A stretch of DNA of 64,000 nt from Hydrogenothermaceae bacterium (GCA_026418535.1 JAOABC010000004.1:158009-222008); one strand, 5' to 3'. Positions 55,235-63,508 are shown, counted from the first letter of the stretch. Numbers and translations: made by a program. Notes: generated from the sequence alone by a model not told the origin.

Positions 55235-56941
55235 ATGCTGAGTTATGATGTGCTGATAGTGGGAGCCGGTGGTGCTGGGCTTATGGCGGCACTGGAAGCA
55301 AGTAAAGCAAAAGATGTTAAAGTAGGTGTTGTAACGAAAGTTTATCCAACTAGGTCTCACACGGGAGCTGCTCAGGGAGGAATAAACGCAGCCCTTGCAA
55401 ACTTTGATCCGTCAGATAGTCCAGAAGTCCACACATTTGACACAGTCAAAGGTAGTGACTATCTTGGAGACCAGGACGCTATAGAGTTCATGTGTAATGA
55501 AGCCCCAAAAAGAATATACGAGCTTGAACGTTTAGGAGTTCCTTTCTCTAGACTTTCAGATGGAAGGATAGCCCAGAGACCTTTCGGTGGAGCTGGATTC
55601 CCAAGGACATGCTACGCTGCAGATAAAACTGGACACGTTATACTCCACACTCTATACGAACAGTGTCTGAAGAACGAAGTTGAATTTCTTAATGAATGGT
55701 TCATTACAGAGCTTATCACAGATAATAACGAAGCTAAGGGTGTAATAGGTATAGACATAAGAACTGGAGAGGTCCACGCTATAAAGGCAAAAGCTATTAT
55801 ATTTGCAACAGGTGGATACGCCAGGGTTTACTGGGTTAGGAATACGAACGCCATAGGTTCAACTGGAGACGGTATGGCTATAGCCTACAGAGCAGGAATA
55901 CCCTTAAAAGATATGGAGTTTGTCCAGTTCCACCCGACGGGACTCAGGTCCACAGGTATACTTGTCACAGAGGGTGCAAGGGGTGAAGGTGGATACCTTA
56001 TAAACAACAAGGGAGAGAGATTTATGTCAAGGTACGCCCCTCAGAAGATGGAGCTTGGACCAAGAGATTTAGTGGCAAGGTCTATAGAGACGGAGATCTT
56101 AGAGGGAAGAGGATGGGGCGAAGGTATGATGGCCTACGTCCACCTTAACTTAAGGCACCTTGGAGCTAGAAAGATAAAAGAGAGACTTCCACAGATAAGA
56201 CAGTTGTGTATAGACTTTGAGGGGGTTGACCCTATAGATGAACCTATCCCTGTTAGACCTACAGCCCACTACTCAATGGGTGGAATAGATGTAAGAGATT
56301 ATAGAACGTCTATGACAGGTGTGAATGGTGTCTTTGCTGTAGGAGAGTGTGCCTGCGTATCTGTTCACGGGGCCAATAGACTAGGAGGAAACTCTCTCTT
56401 AGACCTGGTAGTGTTTGGAAAACCAGCTGGAACTGCTGCAGTTGAGTATGCAAAAAACAGGTCCTCAGACAACTTCAACCTGAAGGCTGAAGAAGAGAGA
56501 GCAAGAAGGGAGATAGAGGCTCTACTGAAGAAAGAAAGTAAGGAGAACATAAACAGCATCCGAATGGAGCTTGCTCAGACTATGTGGGATAAAGTAGGTA
56601 TATTCAGGGAAGAAAAACCTATGCTTGAAGCGATAGAAAAAGTGAAAGAACTAAAAGAAAGATACAAGCTTCTAGCTCCGGGAGATAGCGGAAAGATATT
56701 CAACACAGCTCTTGTAAACTACATAGAGCTTGGATATCTATTAGACCTGGCGGAAGCTATAGCAGTTACTGCAGTCTTAAGGAAGGAAAGTAGAGGAGCT
56801 CACGCAAGAAGAGACTATCCAAACAGAGATGATGAGAACTTCCTAAAACACAGCTTAGCTTACTATACTCCAGAAGGTCCAAAGGTTGAGTACAGTGAGG
56901 TTAAGATAACAAAATATCAACCACAAGAAAGAACCTACTAA
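55235..56941 (+). CDS. frdA: Fumarate reductase / succinate dehydrogenase flavoprotein subunit
   Basis: Flavin-containing catalytic subunit. 568 residues, cytoplasmic, no Tat signal. The FAD Rossmann motif VGAGGAGLMAALEA is at 9-22, the FAD-linking His region TRSHTGAAQGGINAAL near 40-55, substrate motif GMEFVQFHPTGL-like EFVQFHPTGLRSTG near 230-243, the active Arg/His region RPTAHYSMGGIDV near 342, and GANRLGGNSLLDLVVFGK near 380. Direction of use (rTCA reduction or oxidation) cannot be told from sequence. Good ribosome site (AGGAGG). First of three genes frdA-frdB-sdhE. Confidence 0.93.
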   Translation: MLSYDVLIVGAGGAGLMAALEASKAKDVKVGVVTKVYPTRSHTGAAQGGINAALANFDPSDSPEVHTFDTVKGSDYLGDQDAIEFMCNEAPKRIYELERLGVPFSRLSDGRIAQRPFGGAGFPRTCYAADKTGHVILHTLYEQCLKNEVEFLNEWFITELITDNNEAKGVIGIDIRTGEVHAIKAKAIIFATGGYARVYWVRNTNAIGSTGDGMAIAYRAGIPLKDMEFVQFHPTGLRSTGILVTEGARGEGGYLINNKGERFMSRYAPQKMELGPRDLVARSIETEILEGRGWGEGMMAYVHLNLRHLGARKIKERLPQIRQLCIDFEGVDPIDEPIPVRPTAHYSMGGIDVRDYRTSMTGVNGVFAVGECACVSVHGANRLGGNSLLDLVVFGKPAGTAAVEYAKNRSSDNFNLKAEEERARREIEALLKKESKENINSIRMELAQTMWDKVGIFREEKPMLEAIEKVKELKERYKLLAPGDSGKIFNTALVNYIELGYLLDLAEAIAVTAVLRKESRGAHARRDYPNRDDENFLKHSLAYYTPEGPKVEYSEVKITKYQPQERTY

Positions 56942-56959
56942 CATAGTGAGGTGATACCT

Positions 56960-57997
56960 ATGGAAAAGTTTAAGCTTAAAGTGTTCAGATACGACCCTAC
57001 AAAGGATGAAAAACCCTACTACCAAACTTACGAACTTTCGGTAGAGAAAGGTATGACAGTTTTAGCAGCACTGTTCAGGGCAAAAGAGGAGCAAGACCCA
57101 TCTATCTCTTTCAGATACAACTGTAGAGCTGCAATATGTGGTTCTTGTGCAGTAAGGATAAATGGTCATGCAACTTTAGCCTGTAAAGTCCAGGTTACTC
57201 ATATGCTGGAAAAGTACAACACAGATACACTAGTGATAGAACCTACAGGAAACATAAAACCGATAAAAGATCTGGTCTACGATATGGACTGGGTTGTGGA
57301 TAAGCTTAAGAGAATAAAGCCCTGGTTTATACCAAAGGAAGAGCCCCCGGCAGATGGAAAAGAGTACAGACAGGATCCTTTTAACCATCATAAGATAGAC
57401 TATACTTCTGACTGTATTCTCTGTAACTCTTGTATGTCTGACTGTAATGCTCTAAAGGCAAACAAAGACTTCTTGGGGCCTATGGTTATATCCAAAGCCT
57501 ACAGGTTTATTGCAGACTCAAGGGATGGAGCTAAAAAAGAGCGACTGGAAGAAGTATTAAAAGATTTCAACTTAGAGTGGTGTGTAAGGTGTATGGAGTG
57601 TACTACGAGGTGTCCTAAAGAGGTCCAACCTTATGAGAATATCATAAGAACTAGAATCATAGCTGCAGAAGAAGGGTTTAAATCTCCCGGAGAGATACAC
57701 GCAAACATCTTTGAAAACGATATATACAACAGAGGCATGCTCAACGAGATGCTACTTCCTATGAGACAGGAAGGTATACTTGGGGCAGCAAAAAGAGCAC
57801 CCTTTGGAATAAGGATGTTCTTTAAGGGTAAGGTAAACATAGCAGACTTTTTTGGAGGACACAAAGTAAAAAGACACGAAGAAGTTGTAAAGATAATGGA
57901 TAAAGCAAGAGAGATAAAAGACAGGGTGAAGATCAGACTAGTATCCGATGTTCACACCCCTTATGAAGACAAAAGAAGGTCAAAACAAGGAGGATAG
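56960..57997 (+). CDS. frdB: Fumarate reductase / succinate dehydrogenase iron-sulfur subunit
   Basis: About 345 residues, roughly 100 longer than the classic subunit owing to a C-terminal extension. The 2Fe-2S ligands lie in CRAAICGSCAVRINGHATLAC near residue 57, then CILCNSCMSDC near 150 and CVRCMECTTRCPKEVQP near 210, giving 2Fe-2S, 4Fe-4S and a further cluster. The extension (about 250-345) has no Cys and is unassigned. The ATG at 56960 follows GAGGTG; a GTG at 56951 is inside that site. The third gene sdhE begins 3 bases after its stop. Confidence 0.92.
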   Translation: MEKFKLKVFRYDPTKDEKPYYQTYELSVEKGMTVLAALFRAKEEQDPSISFRYNCRAAICGSCAVRINGHATLACKVQVTHMLEKYNTDTLVIEPTGNIKPIKDLVYDMDWVVDKLKRIKPWFIPKEEPPADGKEYRQDPFNHHKIDYTSDCILCNSCMSDCNALKANKDFLGPMVISKAYRFIADSRDGAKKERLEEVLKDFNLEWCVRCMECTTRCPKEVQPYENIIRTRIIAAEEGFKSPGEIHANIFENDIYNRGMLNEMLLPMRQEGILGAAKRAPFGIRMFFKGKVNIADFFGGHKVKRHEEVVKIMDKAREIKDRVKIRLVSDVHTPYEDKRRSKQGG

Positions 57998-58000
57998 ACT

Positions 58001-58882
58001 ATGAGTTTAAGATATGCATTTTATACCGGATGCTCAGCAAAGGGAGTAGCTCCAGAGCTATACAGATCTACTATCTTAGTAGCCGAAAAACTAGGTATGG
58101 AGCTTGTTGAGCTTGAAGCTGCAACCTGCTGTGGAGCTGGAGCAGTCCAAGAGAAAGATGAGTTCCTATCCCTTACGATAAACGCTAGGAATTTAGCTCT
58201 TGCAGAAGAACTTGGTCTTGATATGCTCACGATCTGTAACACCTGCACTCTGATGTTGAGAGAAGCTAAGTTCAAGCTGGATAACGACTCAGAATTAAAA
58301 GCAGCAGTAAATGAAGTTTTAAAAGAGGCAGGTCTAGAGTATAAAGGAACCATAGAGGTCACCCATTTTCTGTGGGAAGTGATAGATGCAGTTGGTCTAG
58401 AGAAGATAAAGAGTATGGTAGTAAGACCCCTAAAAGACTTTAATATAGCTCCTTTCTACGGTTGCCACATAATAAGACCCCCTTACCTAATTGGATACGA
58501 AGACCCAGACAATCCTACATCCATAGAAAGACTTATAGAAGCCCTTGGAGGGAACCCTGTAGACCACGATGCAAGGTTGGCCTGTTGTGGATTCCATTCA
58601 TTCTGGTCTGCAGAGGATAAGGTCACACTGAGACTGACTGCTATGGATACTCAAGCTGCTAAGACAAAAAAGGCAGACTTCATGGTGACCCCTTGCCCTC
58701 TCTGTCATACTCAGCTTGACGCTATGCAACCTGAAGCGGAGGAGAAGATCGGGGTAAACATAGGGATGCCTGTCCTACATCTACCCCAGCTCATCGGTCT
58801 CGCTATAGGCTTGAAACCTAAGGAGCTAGGGCTACACAAACACGTCGTATCCACAAAAGAGATCATAGAGAAGGTAGCCTAA
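58001..58882 (+). CDS. HdrB-like CCG-domain subunit (SdhE type)
   Basis: 293 residues. Two CCG domains: GCSAKG... TCCGAGAVQ ... CNTCTLM and YGCHIIRPP ... LACCGFHSF ... CPLCHTQLD. This matches SdhE/HdrB, the third subunit of class E succinate:quinone oxidoreductases, which replaces the heme-binding membrane anchors, and MfrE of methylmenaquinone:fumarate reductase. No transmembrane helices are visible; the Cys-rich domains probably bind Fe-S clusters and contact the membrane through amphipathic parts. No sdhC/D is adjacent. A terminator follows 8 bases after the stop. Confidence 0.88.
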   Translation: MSLRYAFYTGCSAKGVAPELYRSTILVAEKLGMELVELEAATCCGAGAVQEKDEFLSLTINARNLALAEELGLDMLTICNTCTLMLREAKFKLDNDSELKAAVNEVLKEAGLEYKGTIEVTHFLWEVIDAVGLEKIKSMVVRPLKDFNIAPFYGCHIIRPPYLIGYEDPDNPTSIERLIEALGGNPVDHDARLACCGFHSFWSAEDKVTLRLTAMDTQAAKTKKADFMVTPCPLCHTQLDAMQPEAEEKIGVNIGMPVLHLPQLIGLAIGLKPKELGLHKHVVSTKEIIEKVA

Positions 58883-58890
58883 ATACAGAA

Positions 58891-58911
58891 AAGGGGGATT
58901 ACTACCCCCTT
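58891..58911 (+). terminator. Rho-independent terminator after the frd/sdh operon
   Basis: Seven-bp inverted repeat AAGGGGG / CCCCCTT around a 7-base loop (ATTACTA), directly after the HdrB-like gene, followed by ACTTT. Closes the frdA-frdB-sdhE unit. Confidence 0.8.
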
Positions 58912-58996
58912 ACTTTAAAACACCTCTTCTTATCATAGATACAAATTTTAATTTAGTTGTATAGTATTCTTTTGAATTATAACCTTAGGAGGTTTT

Positions 58997-59347
58997 ATGT
59001 TCTTAGACAAAGAGACATACAAGAAGATACACATATCGGTTAAGGAGCTAAAGAAGAAGATAGACAAAGGAGAGGACTTCGTACTACTTGACGTAAGAGA
59101 ACCTCAAGAGTATCAATTTTCAAGGATAAGAGAGAAAGATGCTATGTTGGTCCCCCTTATGAGCCTGCCGAGGGTACTAAACTCTCTGCCAAAAGATAAG
59201 GATATATACGTATTCTGTAGGAGTGGTAACAGAAGTCTCCAAGCAACCCTCTGGCTTTTACAGAACGGCTTTGACAGAGTGAAAAACGTTGAGGGTGGTA
59301 TCCTTGCGTGGTCTGATGAGATAGACCCTAAAGTTAGAAAGTATTGA
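58997..59347 (+). CDS. Rhodanese-domain sulfurtransferase
   Basis: 116 residues, one rhodanese domain. It contains LLDVREPQEYQFSRIR, the active-site loop YVFCRSGNRSLQA with the persulfide Cys in a six-residue C-R-S-G-N-R loop as in sulfurtransferases (not the longer phosphatase loop), and VEGGILAWSDEID at the end. No signal peptide. Its function could be sulfur trafficking in a sulfur-metabolising cell. Good ribosome site (TTAGGAGG). Its 3' end overlaps the hisD stop by 14 bases on the other strand. Confidence 0.88.
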   Translation: MFLDKETYKKIHISVKELKKKIDKGEDFVLLDVREPQEYQFSRIREKDAMLVPLMSLPRVLNSLPKDKDIYVFCRSGNRSLQATLWLLQNGFDRVKNVEGGILAWSDEIDPKVRKY

Positions 59348-60620
59348 GTCTAATCTCTACACTCATCTTGTGGGCGTCTAAACCTTCAGACTTGGCCATG
59401 TTTATTGCATGTTTAGCTACTCTCTCAAAACCTTCTTTAGAAACATATATAATGGAACTTCTCTTCAAGAAGTCATAAACACCTAACGGAGAAGAGAAAC
59501 GAGCTGAAGAGGCTGTAGGTAGAACGTGGTTAGGTCCAAGGATGTAATCTCCCAAAGGTTCAGTAGAGTACTCACCTAAGAAGATTGCTCCGGCATTCTT
59601 TATGTTATTAAGGAGGTCGAATGGGTTCTTGGTCACGATTTCCAGATGCTCGGGAGCTATGTAGTTTGAAACCTCACAGGCTATGTTAAGGTCATCTACC
59701 ACGAAGATATGTCCATAGTTATCCAGAGATTTCTGGGCTATCTCTTTCCTAGAAAAGTCTACCAGTAATTCTCTGTATAAGATTTCTTTAACTTCCCGTG
59801 CTAGATCCATTGATGTTGTAACTAGGATAGCAGCTGCAAGCTCATCGTGTTCAGCCTGGGAGAGCAGGTCTGTAGCAACCCATCTTGGGTTCGCAGTATC
59901 ATCAGCTATAACTAATATCTCCGAAGGTCCAGCTATCATATCTATATCTACATATCCGTATAAGTTCTTCTTAGCAAGGGCAACGTAGATATTCCCAGGT
60001 CCCACTATCTTATCTACTTTTTTCACCGTTTTGGTACCAAACGCCATGGCAGCTACAGCCTGAGCTCCACCTATTCTGTAGACAGTTCCTATTCCACAGA
60101 TGAAGGCTGCTGCTAGTGTGCATCTATTAGGATTTGGAGAACTCATAACTATTTCTTTAACCCCTGCCACCTTTGCAGGGATTGCGTTCATTATCACACT
60201 GGATGGATAGGCAGCTTTACCCCCTGGAACGTAGAGACCTACCCTCTCCAGAGGTAACACCTTCTGACCAAGGATCATGCCGCTTTCTTCTTTGAAGAAG
60301 GACTTTTCTAGTTGTAGGGAGTGAAACTCCGTTATCCTCTCAACTGTAACCTCGTAAGTCCATCTTGTCTCCGGGTCTAACTCTTCATAAGCCTTCTCTA
60401 ACTCACTGTAGGGTACTACCATATCATCCGGAGACAGATCTACCTTATCAAAAAACTTCGTGTATCTTAAAACAGCTGTATCTCCCTCCTCTTTAACAGC
60501 TGATATGATTTCCCTAACAGATTTCTCGTAGGTCTCTACCTCTATCTCAGACCTCTCTATCAGCTCCTTAAGTTCTCTGTTTTCTCTATAGTATCTGCCC
60601 CTTAAATCTACTATCCTCAA
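59334..60620 (-). CDS. hisD: Histidinol dehydrogenase
   Basis: Oxidises histidinol to histidine in two NAD-dependent steps. 428 residues, normal length. Motifs: VGLYVPGGKAAYPSSVIMNAIPAKVAGV near 130, AAAFICGIGTVYRIGGAQAVAAMAFGT near 165-190, KIVGPGNIYVALAK near 200, SEILVIAD and the catalytic AEHDELAA with Glu and His near 255, and APEHLEIVTKNP near 330. The start is a TTG preceded by GAGGTAGG. Alone in its unit; hisG is 8.5 kb away. Confidence 0.96.
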   Translation of the reverse strand: MRIVDLRGRYYRENRELKELIERSEIEVETYEKSVREIISAVKEEGDTAVLRYTKFFDKVDLSPDDMVVPYSELEKAYEELDPETRWTYEVTVERITEFHSLQLEKSFFKEESGMILGQKVLPLERVGLYVPGGKAAYPSSVIMNAIPAKVAGVKEIVMSSPNPNRCTLAAAFICGIGTVYRIGGAQAVAAMAFGTKTVKKVDKIVGPGNIYVALAKKNLYGYVDIDMIAGPSEILVIADDTANPRWVATDLLSQAEHDELAAAILVTTSMDLAREVKEILYRELLVDFSRKEIAQKSLDNYGHIFVVDDLNIACEVSNYIAPEHLEIVTKNPFDLLNNIKNAGAIFLGEYSTEPLGDYILGPNHVLPTASSARFSSPLGVYDFLKRSSIIYVSKEGFERVAKHAINMAKSEGLDAHKMSVEIRLNTF

Positions 60621-60643
60621 CTTTACCTACCTCAAACTAAAAA

Positions 60644-60664
60644 TTTTTGATATTATATCAAAAA
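60644..60664. promoter_or_regulatory. Palindromic operator candidate between hisD and nuoE
   Basis: Two perfect 9-base arms, TTTTTGATA and TATCAAAAA, with a 3-base centre (TTA). It contains TTGAT...ATCAA like an FNR/CRP-family site, but with 5 rather than 4 spacer bases. Lies 24 bases from the hisD start and 79 from nuoE; whether a regulator binds is unknown. Confidence 0.4.
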
Positions 60665-60692
60665 GTCTTTGGTACATTAGATATTACAAAAA

Positions 60693-60710
60693 TTAAAACA
60701 GTGTTATAAA
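60693..60710 (+). promoter_or_regulatory. Shared nuo upstream element / extended -10 promoter before nuoE
   Basis: TTAAAACAGTGTTATAAA, 32 bases before the nuoE ATG. It agrees with the nuoA copy in the AAACRGTGTTATAAA core and has an extended -10 form (TGTTATAAA). No TTGACA-like -35 lies at the expected spacing. Confidence 0.5.
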
Positions 60711-60742
60711 ATAGATATAGATAAATTTTTGATGGAGATTGT

Positions 60743-61225
60743 ATGGAGCTTAAGTTTCTCTCTGAAGATATGAGAAAAGAAATAGATAGATACGTAGAGG
60801 CTTTTCCAACAAGGGAACAGGCTATAATACAATCTCTACACCTTATCTACGATAAATACAAGGATATACAGCAAGATCACATACAGGAGTTATCTAACTA
60901 TCTAAAGGTTCCTGTTGGTCTTGTAGAGGGTATAGTCTCTTTTTACGATATGTTCCGGATAAATAGAGGAGCAAGGCACCATATAAGAGTGTGCAAGAAT
61001 CTACCCTGCCATCTGATGGGATGTAAAGGGTTGATCAGGACGTTTGAAGATCTCACTGGAGAAAAGGTAAACCAGAAAAGCAAGAATGGTAGGTTCTATA
61101 TTGAAACTGTAGAATGTATAGGCTCGTGTAGTATAGCTCCAGCCTTTATGATAGACGATGACCTGTACAATGGATTAAACATAACAGAGGAAAGTTTGAA
61201 TGAAATCCTATCTAAATATACCTGA
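60743..61225 (+). CDS. nuoE: NADH-quinone oxidoreductase subunit E
   Basis: Peripheral-arm subunit with 2Fe-2S cluster N1a. 160 residues. The thioredoxin-like ferredoxin domain holds four Cys in VCKNLPCHLMGC and VECIGSCSIAPAFMI; an N-terminal helical region begins MELKFLSEDMRKEIDRYVEAFPTREQAIIQSL. The start has TGGAG. Its end overlaps nuoF by 26 bases. It is remote from the main nuo operon (21649-31786), so complex I is encoded in at least two places. nuoG is not in the window. Confidence 0.93.
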   Translation: MELKFLSEDMRKEIDRYVEAFPTREQAIIQSLHLIYDKYKDIQQDHIQELSNYLKVPVGLVEGIVSFYDMFRINRGARHHIRVCKNLPCHLMGCKGLIRTFEDLTGEKVNQKSKNGRFYIETVECIGSCSIAPAFMIDDDLYNGLNITEESLNEILSKYT

Positions 61226-62492
61226 TTTAAACGCAAACAGTGATATAAATCTACTCCTTAGAAGGGCAAAAGAGAATAGAACTGTCTGGATAGACGAGTA
61301 TATCACAACAGGAGGCTACTCTGCCTTAAAAAAGGCTTTGAGCAAGTTTACTCCGGAGGATATAGTTGTCCTTGTAGAGGAGAGTAATTTAAGGGGTAGA
61401 GGTGGAGCAGGCTTTCCAACGGGCAGAAAGTGGAGGTTTGCCCTTTCAAACCCAGCACCAAGATACCTAATCTGTAATGCAGACGAGAGTGAACCAGGAA
61501 CGTTCAAAGACAGGATCATAATGGAAAGAGACCCTCACCTTTTAATAGAGGGAATGATCGTATCTGCCTATGCCCTTGGAGCGAGCATGGGGTTCATATA
61601 CATAAGGGGTGAGTACCCAACAGGGGCAAGGATTCTCCGGAAAGCGATAGAAGAATCTAGAGAAAAAGGCTTTTTGGGGAAGAACATCTTAGGAACAGAC
61701 TTCTCTTTTGACATACTAGTATACAGAGGAGCAGGAGCTTACATCTGTGGAGAGGAAACAGCTCTCATAGAAAGCCTAGAGGGTAAAAGAGGGCATCCAA
61801 GGCTAAAACCTCCCTACCCTGTTAGTAATGGTCTCTTCGGTAAACCTACTGTAGTCAACAACGTGGAAACATTGGCAAACATACCGATAATAGTCGCTTA
61901 CGAAGGCTACTACATGAACATAGGTTCAGCTGGATACTACGGACCTAAGCTTTTTCCAGTAAGCGGGAAGGTAAATAAACCTGGGGTTTACGAAGCTACT
62001 ATGGACATCACTCTCCGGGATCTTATAGAGATGGCAGGTGGAATAAGGGATAGAAAGAGGTTTAAAGCTGTATTTGCCGGAGCTTTAGCTATCTACTCTG
62101 AGAAGGATTTGGATACTCCTATGAACTACTCACCGAGAGGTTTTGGAGGAACAGGAACCACTATAGTATTAAGTGAGGATGACTGTATTATAGACAGTCT
62201 TATAGTGATAGCTGAGTTTTTTAAGCACGAAAGTTGTGGAAAATGCACACCTTGTAGGGTTGGAACTTACGAGCAGTTAAACATACTCAGGAAGTTCCAA
62301 GAAGGAAAAGCCACAGAGAAGGATATAGAACTACTTGGATATCTTGGGAAAAACATACCTGTAGGCTCGATCTGTGGGCTTGGATACTCGGCTCCCAATG
62401 CTATAATGAACGCTCTCTCAAAATTCAGAGATGAGTTTATGGAACATATGAAAGGTAGATGTCCTGCAGGAGTGTGTTTTAGGTCTAAATAG
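61200..62492 (+). CDS. nuoF: NADH-quinone oxidoreductase subunit F (FMN, NADH site)
   Basis: Binds NADH, FMN and 4Fe-4S cluster N3. 430 residues. FMN/NADH motifs: LRGRGGAGFPTGRKWRFAL near residue 65-83, NADESEPGTFKDR near 98, GAGAYICGEETALIESLEGKRGHPR near 180, VNNVETLANI near 220. The N3 Cys ligands are in HESCGKCTPCRVGT near 347 and GSICGLGYSAPNA near 390. It overlaps nuoE by 26 bases, indicating coupled translation. Confidence 0.96.
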   Translation: MKSYLNIPDLNANSDINLLLRRAKENRTVWIDEYITTGGYSALKKALSKFTPEDIVVLVEESNLRGRGGAGFPTGRKWRFALSNPAPRYLICNADESEPGTFKDRIIMERDPHLLIEGMIVSAYALGASMGFIYIRGEYPTGARILRKAIEESREKGFLGKNILGTDFSFDILVYRGAGAYICGEETALIESLEGKRGHPRLKPPYPVSNGLFGKPTVVNNVETLANIPIIVAYEGYYMNIGSAGYYGPKLFPVSGKVNKPGVYEATMDITLRDLIEMAGGIRDRKRFKAVFAGALAIYSEKDLDTPMNYSPRGFGGTGTTIVLSEDDCIIDSLIVIAEFFKHESCGKCTPCRVGTYEQLNILRKFQEGKATEKDIELLGYLGKNIPVGSICGLGYSAPNAIMNALSKFRDEFMEHMKGRCPAGVCFRSK

Positions 62493-62581
62493 CAGATTTC
62501 CGGTATGTTCTTACACAAACAAAATGTGATAAAAGTGTTTTATTCTGACATAATATATAAGAAAAAAATGAGGTTCTGTGA

Positions 62582-63508
62582 ATGTATAGAGGAGAACTGA
62601 TAGATAAAATAGAGAAATTAAAGAGAGAGAAGAATGCAGTAATACTTTCCCACTTCTACCAAAGACCGGAGATACAGGATATAGCTGACTATGTTGGAGA
62701 CTCTTTGGAACTTTCAAAGATAGCCCAGAAAACAGATGCTGAGATGATAGTGTTTTGTGGTGTAAGGTTTATGGCAGAAACAGCAAAGATTCTGAACCCT
62801 AAGAAGAAAGTCTTACATCCAAACCCGGAAAGTGGTTGTCCTATGGCTGATATGGCTACTTTAGAAGGTGTAAGGAAGCTTAAGGAAGAGTATCCGGATG
62901 CGGTAGTAGTATCTTACATAAACACTAATGCAGATGTTAAGACAGTTTCAGATATAGTTGTAACTTCTCGAAATGCGTTAAAGGTTGTAAAGTCTCTGAA
63001 GGAAGAGAGGATAATATTCGTCCCTGACCAGTTTTTAGGGGGATATATAGCTAAAAAAGTTCCAGAGAAAGAGTTTATCCTTTGGAAAGGATTCTGCCCT
63101 CCTCACTTTAACTTATCTAAAGAAGCTCTATTAGAGCTTAAATCTAAGTATCCAGATGCTAAGATAGCAGTCCATCCTGAGTGTAATACAGACACGGTGG
63201 AGATAGCTGACTTCGTAGGTAGCACGTCCCAAATAGTAGAGTTTGCGACCACATGCGAAGGTGATACAGTGGTAATAGGAACAGAAGTAGGCATAGAGCA
63301 TACTCTAAAAAAGAAAAATCCTAATAAAAGATACCTGTTCCCTCAAGCTGCGGATTACTGTGGGACAGTTTACTGTTGCGACATGAAGAAGAATACTCTT
63401 GAGAAGATATTAGATGTTCTCGAGAAAGAGATAAACGAGGTAATACTACCTCCGGATGTTATGGAAAAGGCAAGAATACCTCTGGAGAGGATGTTAGAGG
63501 TAGTTTAG
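62582..63508 (+). CDS. nadA: Quinolinate synthase A
   Basis: 4Fe-4S enzyme condensing iminoaspartate with dihydroxyacetone phosphate to quinolinate, for NAD. 308 residues. Typical elements: NAVILSHFYQRPEIQDIADYVGDSLELSKIA at the N-terminus, FCGVRFMAETAKILNP, ESGCPMADMAT, HPECN, CEGDTVVIGTEVG, and the Cys pair in the last third (FPQAADYCGTVYCCDMKK). The ribosome site is GAGG at 62570-62573. Product feeds NAD-linked enzymes such as complex I. The 89-base gap before it has AT-rich promoter-like text (TAATATATAA). Confidence 0.95.
   Translation: MYRGELIDKIEKLKREKNAVILSHFYQRPEIQDIADYVGDSLELSKIAQKTDAEMIVFCGVRFMAETAKILNPKKKVLHPNPESGCPMADMATLEGVRKLKEEYPDAVVVSYINTNADVKTVSDIVVTSRNALKVVKSLKEERIIFVPDQFLGGYIAKKVPEKEFILWKGFCPPHFNLSKEALLELKSKYPDAKIAVHPECNTDTVEIADFVGSTSQIVEFATTCEGDTVVIGTEVGIEHTLKKKNPNKRYLFPQAADYCGTVYCCDMKKNTLEKILDVLEKEINEVILPPDVMEKARIPLERMLEVV

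Noticed and set aside
58921..58996. Promoter before the rhodanese gene (TTGTAT ... TATAAC)
   Set aside because: Spacing is only 15 bases and the start site would fall on the ribosome site; not convincing.
467..63440. TCCGGA as a restriction site simply present by chance, or kept by a restriction system
   Set aside because: Restriction targets are usually depleted rather than enriched, and the hand count is several times random expectation. A methylation-linked role remains open and is kept as a finding.
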